Origin: Kingdonia uniflora
Taxonomy: Eukaryota; Streptophyta; Magnoliopsida; Ranunculales; Circaeasteraceae
NCBI GenBank assembly: GCA_014058105.1
Contig: JACGCM010001752.1
Span: 558,001-622,000, forward strand
Direction: 5' to 3'
Length of the DNA: 64,000 bases
Part shown: in pieces, positions 46,680-56,554 of the stretch
Numbering within the stretch: position 1 is the stretch's first letter
How the letters are laid out: each line of letters begins with the position of its first letter
Position numbers and translations under genes: made by a program
Notes under the pieces: model-generated
Seen by the model: the letters and a program-made list of their open reading frames with translations, nothing else
Database searches by the model: none
What the model was told of the DNA's origin: nothing

Positions 46680-47856
46680 GCAAAAAAATGGATTTTAGAT
46701 TCGGGTGCTACTAATCATATTTATCCAGAAAGGGTTTGTTTTTCTAGTTTAAAATTCTAGAAGATGGAGCGGTGTTGATAGGAAATGATAATCATTGCCG
46801 CATCATGGGGATGAGTACCATTTGTCTAAAGTTACACAATGGGTTTGTTAAAGAGATTAATGAGGTTCGGTATATTTTGATAATGAGTAAGAACATTATC
46901 TCGACGGAGTTACTTGAAGTGAAAGGTTGCAAGGTTATGTCTGAGAATGGGGTAAAAAAGGTTCTTAAGGGAGCCATGGTTATATTGAAGGGTCACAGAA
47001 GATGTAACAACTTGTACTATTTGGATGGTACGGCTGTTCTTGGTGAGGTTTCTACTGCGGGAGGGGAGGAGACCATTTCCAAAGATATCACACGGCTATG
47101 GCACATGCGTTTGGCGCATGCGGGAGAAAAGTCTTTGAGAGTTTTTGCGAACTAGGGGCTTTTGAAAGGTTCCAAGATGTATAAATTAGATTTTGTTGAA
47201 CACTGTGTTCTGAGCAAGCAGACAAGAGTTAAGTTCGGCACCGTGATCCACCATACTTGTAGAACTCTTGATTATGTTCACTCTGATGTTTGGGGACCCT
47301 CTAAGAATGCATCAATAGAGGGAAATATTACTTTGTGTCTTTTGTAGATGACTTTTCTAGGCGTGTTTGGGTGTACACTATGAGGTAGAAGGATGAAGTC
47401 CTAGAAAATTTCATGATATGGAAGAAGTTTATTGAGACTCAGACTGGTAGAAAGATCAAGTCGCTCCGTTCGGATAATGGTGGGGAGTACACTAGTGATC
47501 AATTCTTGCAAGTATATCGGGATGAGGGGATAATTCGACACTTCACGGTTAGAGAGACACCGCAACAAAATGGGGTAGCCGAGCGCATGAACCGTACTTT
47601 AATGGAGAATGTGCGATGTATGTTGTCCAATTCTGGGTTGGGCAAGACATTTTGGGTTGAGGCTTTGACATATGCATACTATCTCGTTAATAGGTTGCCT
47701 TCGGCTGTAATTGAGGGTAAAACACCGATAAAAGCTTGGTCGGGAGAACCTACTATATATTATAATACTCTTCATATATTTAGGTGTCTAGCATACTATC
47801 ATGTTAGGGATGGTATGTTGGATCCACGAGCAATGAAGGCCATTTTTCTGGGTTAG
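46680..47856 (+). pseudogene. copia D protease and integrase
   Basis: Protease WILDSGATNHI at about 46689. Pre-integrase RLWHMRLAHAGEKSLRVFAN (about 47095), then a TAG. Integrase: LDYVHSDVWGPSKNA with a catalytic Asp, KSLRSDNGGEYTSDQF with the second Asp, and TPQQNGVAERMNRTLMENV with the Glu. The frame 47413-47856 is open for 147 codons. The catalytic triad is therefore present but split by stops at 47155 and 47346. Confidence 0.9.
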
Positions 47857-48065
47857 AAGAAGGATGTGAATACAAGTTATAGGATACGAGAGACCAAAAG
47901 ATCATTCTGAGCAGAGATATTACTTTTGATGAGGCTTCTATGATGATGTCACATGGCTCTGATCACACAGAGGAGACGACCTTCGGGGTATTGCAGCGGG
48001 TGAAGATTGATACGTCTTCATATTAGCCAGAAAGTTCCGTACTAAGAGGGGGGTCATCTACCGGT

Positions 48066-49851
48066 GTGACAACGGGTGATGAACCACTAGTTCATGTTCC
48101 AAATGATGAAGACACGACTGAAAGTAGATCATTTGGTAGTACGGATGAAGAGATTCTGGTGGCGGAGTCAATTGCAAAGAGTAAACAAAAGAGGGATGTA
48201 AGTGAACCCAGTTGGCTTACAAAGGATATGGTGCTTCTAAAAGCGAAGACCATGATAGCCTATGCACTTCTGATCGCTGAAGAGGATGTTCCTTCCATAT
48301 ATAAGGGGGCTATTTACAGTTCCGAGGCTAAACATTGGGAGGGAACGATGAATGAAGAGATGTATTCTCTTTTAAGGAATGGAACTTGTAAACTTTCGAA
48401 GTTGTCCAAGGGAAAGAAAGCGATCGATTGTAAATGGGTCTACACAAATAAAAAAAGATTTCTTAATGATGATATTTGCTTCAAGGCAAGGCTTGTAGCC
48501 AAGAGCTATGCTCAAAGGGAGGGGATAGATTATACTGAGGTTTTTTCTCCGGTAGTGAAACATTCCTCCATTCGTATCCTATTGGCCTTTGTAGAGCAAT
48601 TCAATTTGGAGTTGTAACAACTCGATGTTAAAACGGCGTTCTTACATGGGAATTTGAAAGAAGAGATCTATATGACTCAGCCGAGTGGGTTTACGGTTAC
48701 GGGGAATGAAGACTATGTGTGTAAGCTGAAAATGTCATTGTACGATTTGAAGTAGTCTCCAAGGCAATGGGACAAATGGTTTGATCAGTTTATGATTGGG
48801 CAGAAGTACATGCAGAGTTATTATGACCATTGTGTCTACTTACGCAAGCTACATGATGGGTCCTTTATTTACTTGCTTTTGTATGTGGATGATATGCTTA
48901 TTGGGTGTAAGCATAAAAGGGAGATTGATAAGCTGAAAAAGTAAATGGGTGAAGAATTTGAAATCTGGGATCTTGGTGATGTGAAATAGATTTTTAGTAT
49001 GGAGATTCATAGAGATAGAGAGAATGGAAAGGTGTGTCTCTCTCAGACGTCATATATGAGGAAGGTACTTCAAAGATTTGACATTGATGGTAACACAAAA
49101 TCTATAAGTACGCCCCCTACTTCTCATTTTAAGCTTAAGGCTTCTATGTCTCCAAACACTGATGAGGAACGTAATTATATGAGTCGAGTTCCTTATGCTA
49201 GCGCGGTTGGTAGCTTGATGTATGATATGGTATCTACTCGGACAGGCTGTTGGTATGGTTAGTCGATACATGCATGATCCGAGTAGAGATCATTAGCGAG
49301 CTGTGAAATAGATTTTACGGTATATCAAAGGTACTGTGGATATTGGTTTAGAATTTCGCAAACAAGATTCGATTGATCGGTTTTGTGTGGGTTATGTAGA
49401 TTCTGACTATATGGGTGATTTAAATAAACAGTGGTCTACTACCGGGTATGTCTTTACATTGGGTGGAGGGCCAGTTAGTTGGAGATCTACGCTAGAGTCA
49501 ACGCTGGCACTATCTACTACCGAGGCGGAGTATATGGCAGTGATTAAGGAGATAAAAGAATCTATTTGGATGAAATGTCTTCTGCGTAATTTAGGCATTA
49601 AGATGGATCATCTTGATGTTTTTTGAGATAGTCAGATCGCTATCTTCTTGGTCAAAGATCAAGTTTATCATCAGCGTACAAAACATATTGATGTACGTTA
49701 TCACTTTGTTAGAGAAGTCCTGGAAGAGGATGAGATTCTGTTGAAGAAGATTCACACCAAAGATAACCCGGCAGATATGTTTACGATAGTTGTTTCGGGA
49801 ATTAAGTTCAACTATTATTTGGACTTAGTTCAAATTCTTCATGTTGATTGA
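48066..49851 (+). pseudogene. copia D reverse transcriptase and RNase H
   Basis: The frame 48066-48617 runs through EGTMNEEMYSLLRNGTCKL, IDCKWVYTNKK, FKARLVAKSYAQREGIDYTE and VFSPVVKHSSIRILLA, then a TAA. Later pieces have [33 protein letters not shown] (catalytic YVDD, about 48878) and VPYASAVGSLMYDMVSTR. RNase H: CVGYVDSDYMGDLNKQ, GGPVSWRSTLESTLALSTTE and AEYMA, ending near 49851 in HTKDNPADMFT. At least five nonsense codons are seen. Confidence 0.9.
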
Positions 49852-50152
49852 TTGGATTTTTAGGAACTACGGGCGACTTGATCCACGGTACGTAGGCAAC
49901 CATTGACTTGGTGCAGTCGATTTGGGTTCCTTGGGACATTTGGATATTTTTTGGTTCCTTGGGATGCTTGGTTTGATTTTAATCCTTTTGGGGACACTTG
50001 GTTTGGTTGGTTTCCTTGGGCTGATTGTATGTTTAAGTTTTTGGGGACATTTGATGGTGGAGAGGGTTTGTTTGAGTTCTTTTGGATGGTGATGATGTTC
50101 GGCTCAAATTTCAGTTTGTTTGGTTTAGGAAATCTTCACTGAGGTAGAGAAT

Positions 50153-50641
50153 TATTGTAATTTGAGTATTTTGAGTTTCTGTTTGAACATACAAAATGTC
50201 TATTCGAACAGAACAGTCCGAGCAGATTTTATTTGAATAAAAATAGGTTTTGTTTGAACACAAATAGTATGTTCAAATAGACTTCAAAAAATCTCAATTT
50301 TGAGATTTGCTTGGAACCCTTGACTTGCCTCGAGATATGAGCGATTGTAGAGTTCCCCTAGTATATAAAGGGGGACTTAAGTTCTTTGAGAGCAATCCTT
50401 TTAGACAATCCTTTGGTGAGAACATTTGGGGAGGATTTCTTGAGTGAAAACCTCTAATGGGCTTTGAGTGATTGTAATCGGGATCTTGAATAAACTCTCT
50501 CTCTCTCTCTCTCTCACGGTGGACGTAGGCAATTTACCGAACCACCTTAAACTTAGTGTTGCGTGTATTTTTTTGATTGTGCTTGTTTGTGACTAACCCT
50601 AATCGACTTGGAGTTTCGGCTTCCGGGCTTGTGACTTAACA
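50153..50641 (+). repeat. 3' LTR of copia D
   Basis: Aligns with the 5' LTR but lacks two short segments of the TTCGAA region. It keeps only one intact TTCGAA; other sites read TTTGAA or TTCAAA. TATA core at 50362-50369. Confidence 0.92.
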
Positions 50642-50756
50642 GGAGGACGATCACAATTCAATGCCTTCTTCACTACCTTTGATTTGACGTGTTTGTATCC
50701 CAATTGTAGAATTATTACAACTAAAAATATGTGCTTATACTGTATTAGATTGGCCA

Positions 50757-51001
50757 TCCCTTTGGAGGGATAAGTTTGGGTTTGTGTCTTGATAAAGTTC
50801 CAGTATCACTCCTAAATGCAGTAGTTGGATGGTTGTCCTTCTATACTCAAATACTCGTTGAATTGAACGTTGGTGGTTGGCTCTAATACCAAATGATGCT
50901 AACGGTAGGTTTTGGTGAGCTTACATTTTAGGTTCTTCATATCGGCACAATCATGGGAGGCCGAGGCAGAAGTTACGGTTTGGAGGTGATGAAACATCTA
51001 A
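50757..51001. other. 5' flank of GDSL copy 4
   Basis: A phrase at 50818-50886 (AGTTGGATGG, TTGTCCTTC, ATACTC, GGTTGGCT) is repeated in the 5' flank of GDSL copy 5 (about 56738-56850), showing that the duplication included upstream sequence. Confidence 0.5.
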
Positions 51002-51410
51002 GAGCACCTCCAACATCATGGTATGCTGCTACGGCTTTCACTTACTCTTGCAAAAAACCCTTCCAACAAGGGTATGGGGTTCAACATACTCATCCCCATA
51101 CCCCTCCAAAGTATGTGAAACCTGAACTTGGCGAGGAGTATTCGCATACCATCCTCGTCATCAAGAGCTGAATGGTTAAGCGCGCGTGCTTTTTTTTATT
51201 TTTATATTTTATCCCACACGCTTCTCTGTTATGCGTCTAGCCTAATATAAACAAATCATTTGTCTTTTTCCTATTTTACTTATAAGTTTCTTCAACAAAT
51301 CATTTAGCTTTTTTTTGTTAAAGCTGTGAAAAATTGTAACTCCTTATTGGGCGAAAGCAGTATGTGATTCATGTATACCAGAATTGCATACCTTGCTGTT
51401 GGAGGTACTC
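51002..51410. mobile_element. Harbinger-type MITE
   Basis: 409-bp insert with terminal inverted repeats GAGCACCTCCAACA and TGTTGGAGGTACTC, flanked by TAA on both sides (50999-51001 and 51411-51413). No coding frame. The target and ends are those of PIF/Harbinger MITEs. Confidence 0.88.
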
Positions 51411-52049
51411 TAAGAGATAGTGAGCTTCTTCCCTGTGTAACGAATTTTGAGCTGATATCGTTTATCCTGATTTATCCGGCATGTGGGTTGGCGGGATTCT
51501 CACCTGCCCTTGTATTACTTGGGCTTTGCAAATGATCATAAATTATGAAACCCAATTACCTCAGGAAACCTAGGTTTTAAGGCCAATAAGTGTATATCAA
51601 ATTTTAAATGGTTATATATTTATGTCGAAAAGAGCTTCGGTTGATGTATACAGAGATAGAAGATGAAAGCGTACTAAATTGAATGGTATGTAATATTATT
51701 CGTCCCAAGTTCCATTTCTTAAAACCAAAAGCAATAAAACAAATTACATAGAATGTCCTTTTGGTTCGCTGTGAATTCAAATTCGGACAAGTTGGGATGC
51801 TGAAAGGTATGTATGTTACCAGGCCTTATTTTTTGGAAATGTCGTGTAGGTCAAAATAAGTACATATATGAGGCTATACCGTTGGTTCCACTTCTGATTT
51901 TCAAGAAAGTATTTGTGTGGCTTAAGGAGTGTTCTTGGAGCTTTAAATGCTTCGTATCAAGATCGACCAACACTGCAAGTGAAAGATATCAACACATTAG
52001 CGATTAAAATGGTGATACCGGGATTTGTTATTTGAAAGCCGCTATCTTC
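51411..52049. other. Spacer, ending in a LINE remnant
   Basis: No gene in the first part. A phrase at about 51577-51610 (CCAATAAGTGTATATCAAA) recurs at about 57147. The last 60 bp appear to be the upstream part of the LINE RNase H remnant that resumes at 54452. Confidence 0.4.
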
Positions 52050-52223
52050 AGATAGAACTTATAAGATTGGAGAAGGAGAGAAAAGTAGAAGAATTCTAAA
52101 GACTACATTGGAATAGAACAACCTAGGTTACAACCTAGAAACTTTGCTATATGTAGCCTACAATAAAAGAGAAAAGACTATGTTTCCCTTAGACAGACTA
52201 CTAACACTAATCTATTTCTAACA
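52050..52223 (-). repeat. 3' LTR of the short LTR element
   Basis: 174 bp, aligning over its length with 54278-54451 with scattered differences. Its outer end has mutated from TGATAG to AGATAG. Confidence 0.88.
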
Positions 52224-52429
52224 CCCCTCGTTAAACTCAAGATAGTACGTAAGTACCATCAAGAGTTTGCATATTGTAAAACAAAATCACTGTACTGAAG
52301 CTTTACTCAACTGCAAAAAATAAGGTTCTGACCCTCAATAACAAAAGCCAAAACCCATAAATATCTCAGATGCTCAACCCTCCAAATCTGATGCACAACT
52401 AATGTCATGTAACTAAACAGATGCAACTA

Positions 52430-52690
52430 ACTATCGCCATAACCTAAACAGATGCGAAGTAACCGCCAAACCTTACACAAATGCGAACTAACCACCCGAC
52501 CCTACACAGCTGCGAACTAACCGCCAGACCCTACACAGATGCGTACTAACTACCAGACCCTACACAAATGTGAAGTAACCGCCAGACCCTACATAGATGC
52601 GAACTAACCGCCGACCCTACACAGATGCGAACTAACTGCTAGATCCTGCACAAATATGAACTAACTGTCAGAGATGTAAACTAACCACCA
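52430..52690 (+). repeat. Tandem repeat, unit about 29-30 bp
   Basis: About eight imperfect units built on ACAGATGCGAACTAACCGCC plus AGACCCTAC, lying between the 3' LTR and the captured gene fragment. Confidence 0.8.
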
Positions 52691-52798
52691 GATTTTACCA
52701 AATTGCAAACTAACTTTGATATACTTCAAATCAAAAGAGATACCAGAACCGAAACGCTCACCAAAATACCTAGATCAAATGTGAAAATCTAACCAAAA

Positions 52799-53935
52799 TC
52801 AGAGCAATTGAAAGAGTTGCTGCCTTGATTGGATGTAAAACGAGTAATTGAAAGAGTTGTTGCCTCGATCGGATGTAAAACAAAAGTGATCGAACCTTCT
52901 GCTCATCATTACCCAATAATACAGAATCGTGCAAAATGCCCAGATCATCCTGAAAGTACAGGCGACGAAGTTCCTTCCAGCAAAAAAGCTTAACCTTCTT
53001 TTTGACAAAGACGGTCGACCATTGCTGCTAGATGCAATATCAACTTCCGTGGCATTGTGACTAATCAGGCCCTCATTTTCCACTACGGCAACATCACTAG
53101 GATATTTGTCCAAAAGTTTATTAGTAGCAGTATCCAAATTAATAGCTAATGATCCCCTACTAGCTCTCAATCAACCTGCACCCTCACAAGTTACTCCCCT
53201 GCACTTCTTCACCTTCACATTAACCAAATTAGGGCACCCAACTACAAGCGCTTCCATCCCATGATCTGAAACCGGGCAACCCTTAATGCAAAACTTCTTC
53301 AACGCCATTCATTTTGAAGCAATACAACATATCTCCGCATCACCAATTGTCTCACTAGCACACAGTGCTAATCGCTGAAGATTTTGGCAATTAGCTCCTA
53401 AAAACCCTAAACTCAACAAAGTAGAGTTTACATCGATTAAAACTAGTTCTTGAAGATTAGGGCATCGCTTAGCAATTACAATCAACCCCTCATCGCCTAT
53501 CCGATTAGTTTTCCACCCATCAATATGGAGTTTCCCTAAAAGCTTACACCAATTAGCAATCGAAACTAGAGCTACATTTGTACACTCCGGGGGTTTTAAA
53601 AAGATTCAAAATTTCTAGATCTAAACAATTCAAAATCGTAACGAAACCACGATCACTCATCTGAAGCCTCTCTAAATTGATTTCAACCAAACTCGTAACT
53701 TTATCAGTAATCACTTCCAAAAGCTTATCCCAATCATCCGAACACCTAAACAACTTAAACGTCTTAAGCTTCTTCGATCCCATAATCAATGGTCGAAAAC
53801 ACTGCCCCATTATAAAGCTCCTTGAGACAAATCATCTTAAGCGATCCCGCCGCCACACCTGGTCCAATCGGCTCCATCGCAACCCCATCAGTAATCCCTC
53901 GCAACCGCTTCACCGAGATCTTGTCAATCAACAAA
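52799..53935 (-). pseudogene. Captured F-box/LRR gene fragment (VFB/SKIP2-like)
   Basis: Read on the minus strand from about 53935: LIDKISVKRLRGITDGVAME, then KLKTFKLFRCSDDWDKLLEV, VEINLERLQMSDRGFVTILN and, after a frameshift near 53590, KLHIDGWKTNRIGDEGLIVI. It continues CPNLQELVLIDVNSTLLSL, NCQNLQRLALCASETIGDAE and KVKKCRGVTCEGAG, ending RASRGSLAINLDTATN. This is the leucine-rich repeat part and C-terminus of the VIER F-box/SKIP2 family, which are substrate receptors of SCF ubiquitin ligases. The N-terminal F-box itself was not seen. Stops are at about 53308 (TGA) and 53173 (TGA). It has no introns, like its host family in Arabidopsis. Confidence 0.85.
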
Positions 53936-54277
53936 TTTTGCCCTATTTCTAAACCCCAACAGCAAGAGAATCAAACCCAATTTCAACCAATCGACACAGA
54001 TCGATAAATTTTAAACACAAACGAAGACGAAATCGATGAAGAAAACCCATAACACATCAAAAGATTTAAACCCAAACAAGATCTAGACCCCCTAACACAG
54101 TCAACAACAAAAAGTTGTTCCCAATTCAACCAAAATCACATCCTAATCAACAAATAAACCCAACCCTACTCGCGAATTTGGCATAAATCAATCAAAATCG
54201 AAGCACAAACTCTAACTCTAAAATCGAATTGGGGGGAGAGAGAAAGAAAAGAGAGATTTGTGACGGCTCTGATACCA

Positions 54278-54451
54278 TGATAGTACTTATAAGATTAGAG
54301 AATGAGAGAAAAGAACAAGAACTCTAAAAACTATATTGGAATAGAACAACCTATGTTACAACCTAGAAACTTGGCTATACGTAGCCTATAATAAAAGGGA
54401 AAAGACTATACTGCCCTTAGACAGACTACTGACACTAATCTACTTCTAACA
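54278..54451 (-). repeat. 5' LTR of the short LTR element
   Basis: 174 bp. On the minus strand it begins TGTTAGAAGTAG and ends ACTATCA next to the primer-binding site. Confidence 0.88.
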
Positions 54452-55023
54452 CCTTCGAGTTACCACAAGTTGAGCACATATGGAGCTTGTAAAGGAAATT
54501 TGGGGAGATGTGGAGGTGAAGGTGTTGTGAGAGATTATCAAGGAAAGCTATTATTTGCATTTACACAGATTGGTATCAACAATTATGCGGAAGTATTGGC
54601 TTTAGTTATCGGTCTTTGACTTTGCAATGGGAGGAATTTACTGCCACTTATCGTGGAAATGGATTATAAAATTGTTGTGGAGTGGATGATTAACAATACC
54701 ACAATGCGATGAAAGAGTTGCTATGGAAGGAGTGCTAAGATGCACTTCAAGTTAGGAGTTAGGACACACCCTCTGAGAAGGTAATGGTGCAGCAGATCAT
54801 TTTGCAAATCTTGGCGCTGATAGAGTATCTCAGATTTTTGACGAAGAGAGCTTTGCTAGGACAAAATTTTTGCCACATTTTGTTCATGGATTGAGCTGAC
54901 TTTGGCCAGTTGGAGAGCACATTAGTCATTGGTTCTTCCGAGAGTAAGGTTTTATGCCCTCTCCCTGTTTTGTATCTCTCTTTCAAATCAGTAAAACAAA
55001 ACTACATTTATGGATGAAAAAAA
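54452..55023 (+). pseudogene. LINE RNase H remnant
   Basis: The frame reads YGACKGNLGRCGGEGVVRDY, then NNYAEVLALVIGL and VEMDYKIVVEW. This is the C-terminal RNase H of a plant LINE ORF2 (normally N-x-D-G-A/S; here the first Asp is Tyr). Further on, a frameshifted piece has FANLGADRVS. A T-rich tail and A run (55016-55023) end it. The short LTR element appears to have inserted into its 5' side: text on the far side (about 52030-52049) reads in frame with it as KPLS. Confidence 0.7.
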
Positions 55024-55065
55024 ATGGCAGAAGACCCTAGTTTGGAACTAGATTACATTGTGAAA

Positions 55066-56554
55066 TTAAGAATCAACCCGCTGTATTCCTCTTGTGGGTG
55101 GCAGGCATATCTTTTTCATCACTGCTTCTACAAACTGTTCGCTGAAAGACTCGGTAAAATGCCTGCCATCCCAACTCATGTACTCTCTTGGGTTCTTGCA
55201 AGATTTCGCTTCAGAATCTGTCCCACAAGTAACAAGAGGGTTATAGTTGAATGGACCTCCATTCCCACAACATGCCTTCAGCTTCTCACTCTCCTTGAAT
55301 CCTACATCATTGTGAAGTATAGTTTTAGATATTAACTTCATGAGTCACTAACCAATTGGTTTCGGTTAAATAAGGTACTTACCGTATTTGGTTGGATTAG
55401 CCATGGCTTCTAAGGTAAAGTTATAGATGCTAAAGACCTTGATTTCCACATCCTCCAATTGCTGCTTTATATTGCCTATGGATTTCTTGACTTCCTTGTT
55501 TGCAAAATACTCAATGTCGTTGTATTCTTCAAAGCATCCCCATTGATCAGTTGAATTATAAGGTCCCTGTGAAGCTAGTGCCAATGTAGATGGCATACAC
55601 CCAATAGCCGGTATATCGACGATCATGAAATTCTTCGCACCTTCTTTATGAAGATCCTAAGCATGTATATTTATTTTAGCCTTGGGCAAAAAAGAAAGAA
55701 ATCACAAGATAGAAATACTTACGTATATGGCCTTGGAGATTGCTGATACAATTGAAGGCACTATTTTGATCTTTACTTCTGCTGGACTTAAGTTTTGTTT
55801 AAGGAGACCCACACTAATATCATTTACACCAATAAAAATCATGTAAATGCTGTCTTTGAACGCTTTCACTTGAGGCATACGAGAAACGACGTAGTCTAAT
55901 TGACAGAAAAAATTGATTTACTTTGTGGTAATCAAATTGAGGATAAGTACCCGTGAGTAAAGAGTCATCACCTGATTTATTTTTTGATCTAAGGGTAGCG
56001 TAGACTCTTCGCTTGAATCTAACGAACTGATCCGTCTGCATGGGAAGGCAAAATGGTACGTCTGCTTCCGTTATATTTCCAGCTGTTGCTGCTGCTACCG
56101 CAAAATTGATTCCATGTCGGTAATTTGGAACAATGTTGTCAAAATAAGGCTTGATGAAGGGAAATCCCCACTTAGAAGCTGCATTGGTTTTAAAAACAAA
56201 TGCGATAATAAGGCAGTCTTAGGGATAAAATCTTTATGACACTCTTAGGGGCGAAATCTTCATAAAAATGAACTACTTACCCATAAAATCTAAGATTAGA
56301 CGTCCATCGGAGTATCTACCCGAAGGGGAACCAAAGAAAGTTGACCCATAAGGCAAATTTTCAGCTTCACCATAGAATGGGAACACTTGAATGTAATTTC
56401 CCGTATCACTCAATGAGTCCCCGAAAACGAATATAGCTGGGGGACGATGACAAAACAATTACGTCTTCATCACCCTTGATTCGATGCAATCATATCCTAA
56501 TAATAGTATCATTACAACAAAACATACATGCTTTGAGAGGACCAAATTTGCCAT
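55066..56554 (-). pseudogene. GDSL esterase/lipase copy 5 (single nonsense codon)
   Basis: Five exons on the minus strand: 56281-56554, 55972-56178, 55723-55895, 55383-55656 and 55066-55301, all with GT-AG borders. Signal peptide MANLVLSKHVCFVVMILLLG; then a TAA (56459-56461) right before the mature region [20 protein letters not shown]. Block II HGINFAVAAATAG, block III FIGVNDIS, block V MSWDGRHFTESFSEQF. No other defect was found. The end is longer than in copies 2 and 3 (KKICLPPTRGIQRVDS). An internal Met could only start after block I, so the TAA should abolish secretion and activity unless read through. It is the best preserved copy. Confidence 0.9.

Larger units (their letters stand above)
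45349..50641 (+). mobile_element. Ty1/copia element D
   Basis: Flanked by the 5-bp duplication GGAGG (45344-45348 and 50642-50646). Removing the element and one copy rejoins the GDSL reading frame at the CDRPPAI codons. The 5' LTR is 45349-45877 (529 bp) and the 3' LTR 50153-50641 (489 bp, its first bases TA instead of TG). The primer-binding site TTGGTATCAGAG follows the 5' LTR. All copia domains are present with scattered stops; part of gag is deleted near 46390. It lies in exon 1 of GDSL copy 4, opposite in direction. Confidence 0.95.
38441..50756 (-). pseudogene. GDSL esterase/lipase copy 4, split by three transposons
   Basis: Exons on the minus strand: exon 1 at 50647-50756 plus 45184-45348 (split by copia D), exon 2 at 44911-45113, exon 3 at 44651-44819, exon 4 at 44300-44575, exon 5 at 39100-39157 plus 38441-38610 (split by a MITE). 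Copia C sits in the last intron. The start is MANLIQYKHIFLVVIILQLG. In block I the codon of the catalytic Ser has become TGA (FGD, stop, LSDTGN), and an extra base lies just before it. Exon 2 is open (HGINFAVAGAT). Exon 3 has two stops, exon 4 a 2-bp insertion and a stop, and in exon 5 the Trp before D-G-F-H is TAG. About 10.8 kb of the span is inserted DNA. Confidence 0.92.
52050..54451 (-). mobile_element. Short LTR retroelement carrying an F-box/LRR gene fragment
   Basis: Two 174-bp LTRs (52050-52223 and 54278-54451) lie 2.05 kb apart. On the minus strand they begin TGTTAGAA. The primer-binding site TGGTATCAGAGC, a perfect initiator-Met complement, directly follows the 5' LTR (54266-54277). 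A purine tract ACGAGGGG precedes the 3' LTR. The flanking pentamers are TCTTC and CCTTC, a near-match. There is no gag or pol. The interior carries part of an F-box/LRR gene in the same orientation. It is non-autonomous, TRIM-like in LTR size. Confidence 0.88.

Noticed and set aside
49903..50142. Trp/Phe/Gly-rich frame after the copia D RNase H
   Set aside because: It is the T/G-rich spacer before the 3' LTR, built of TTGGGA-like words. It does not resemble an envelope protein.
19600..50290. Interpretation of TTCGAA arrays as heat-shock elements
   Set aside because: Heat-shock elements need two bases between TTC and GAA; here the triplets are adjacent, and no consistent nGAAnnTTCn register was found.
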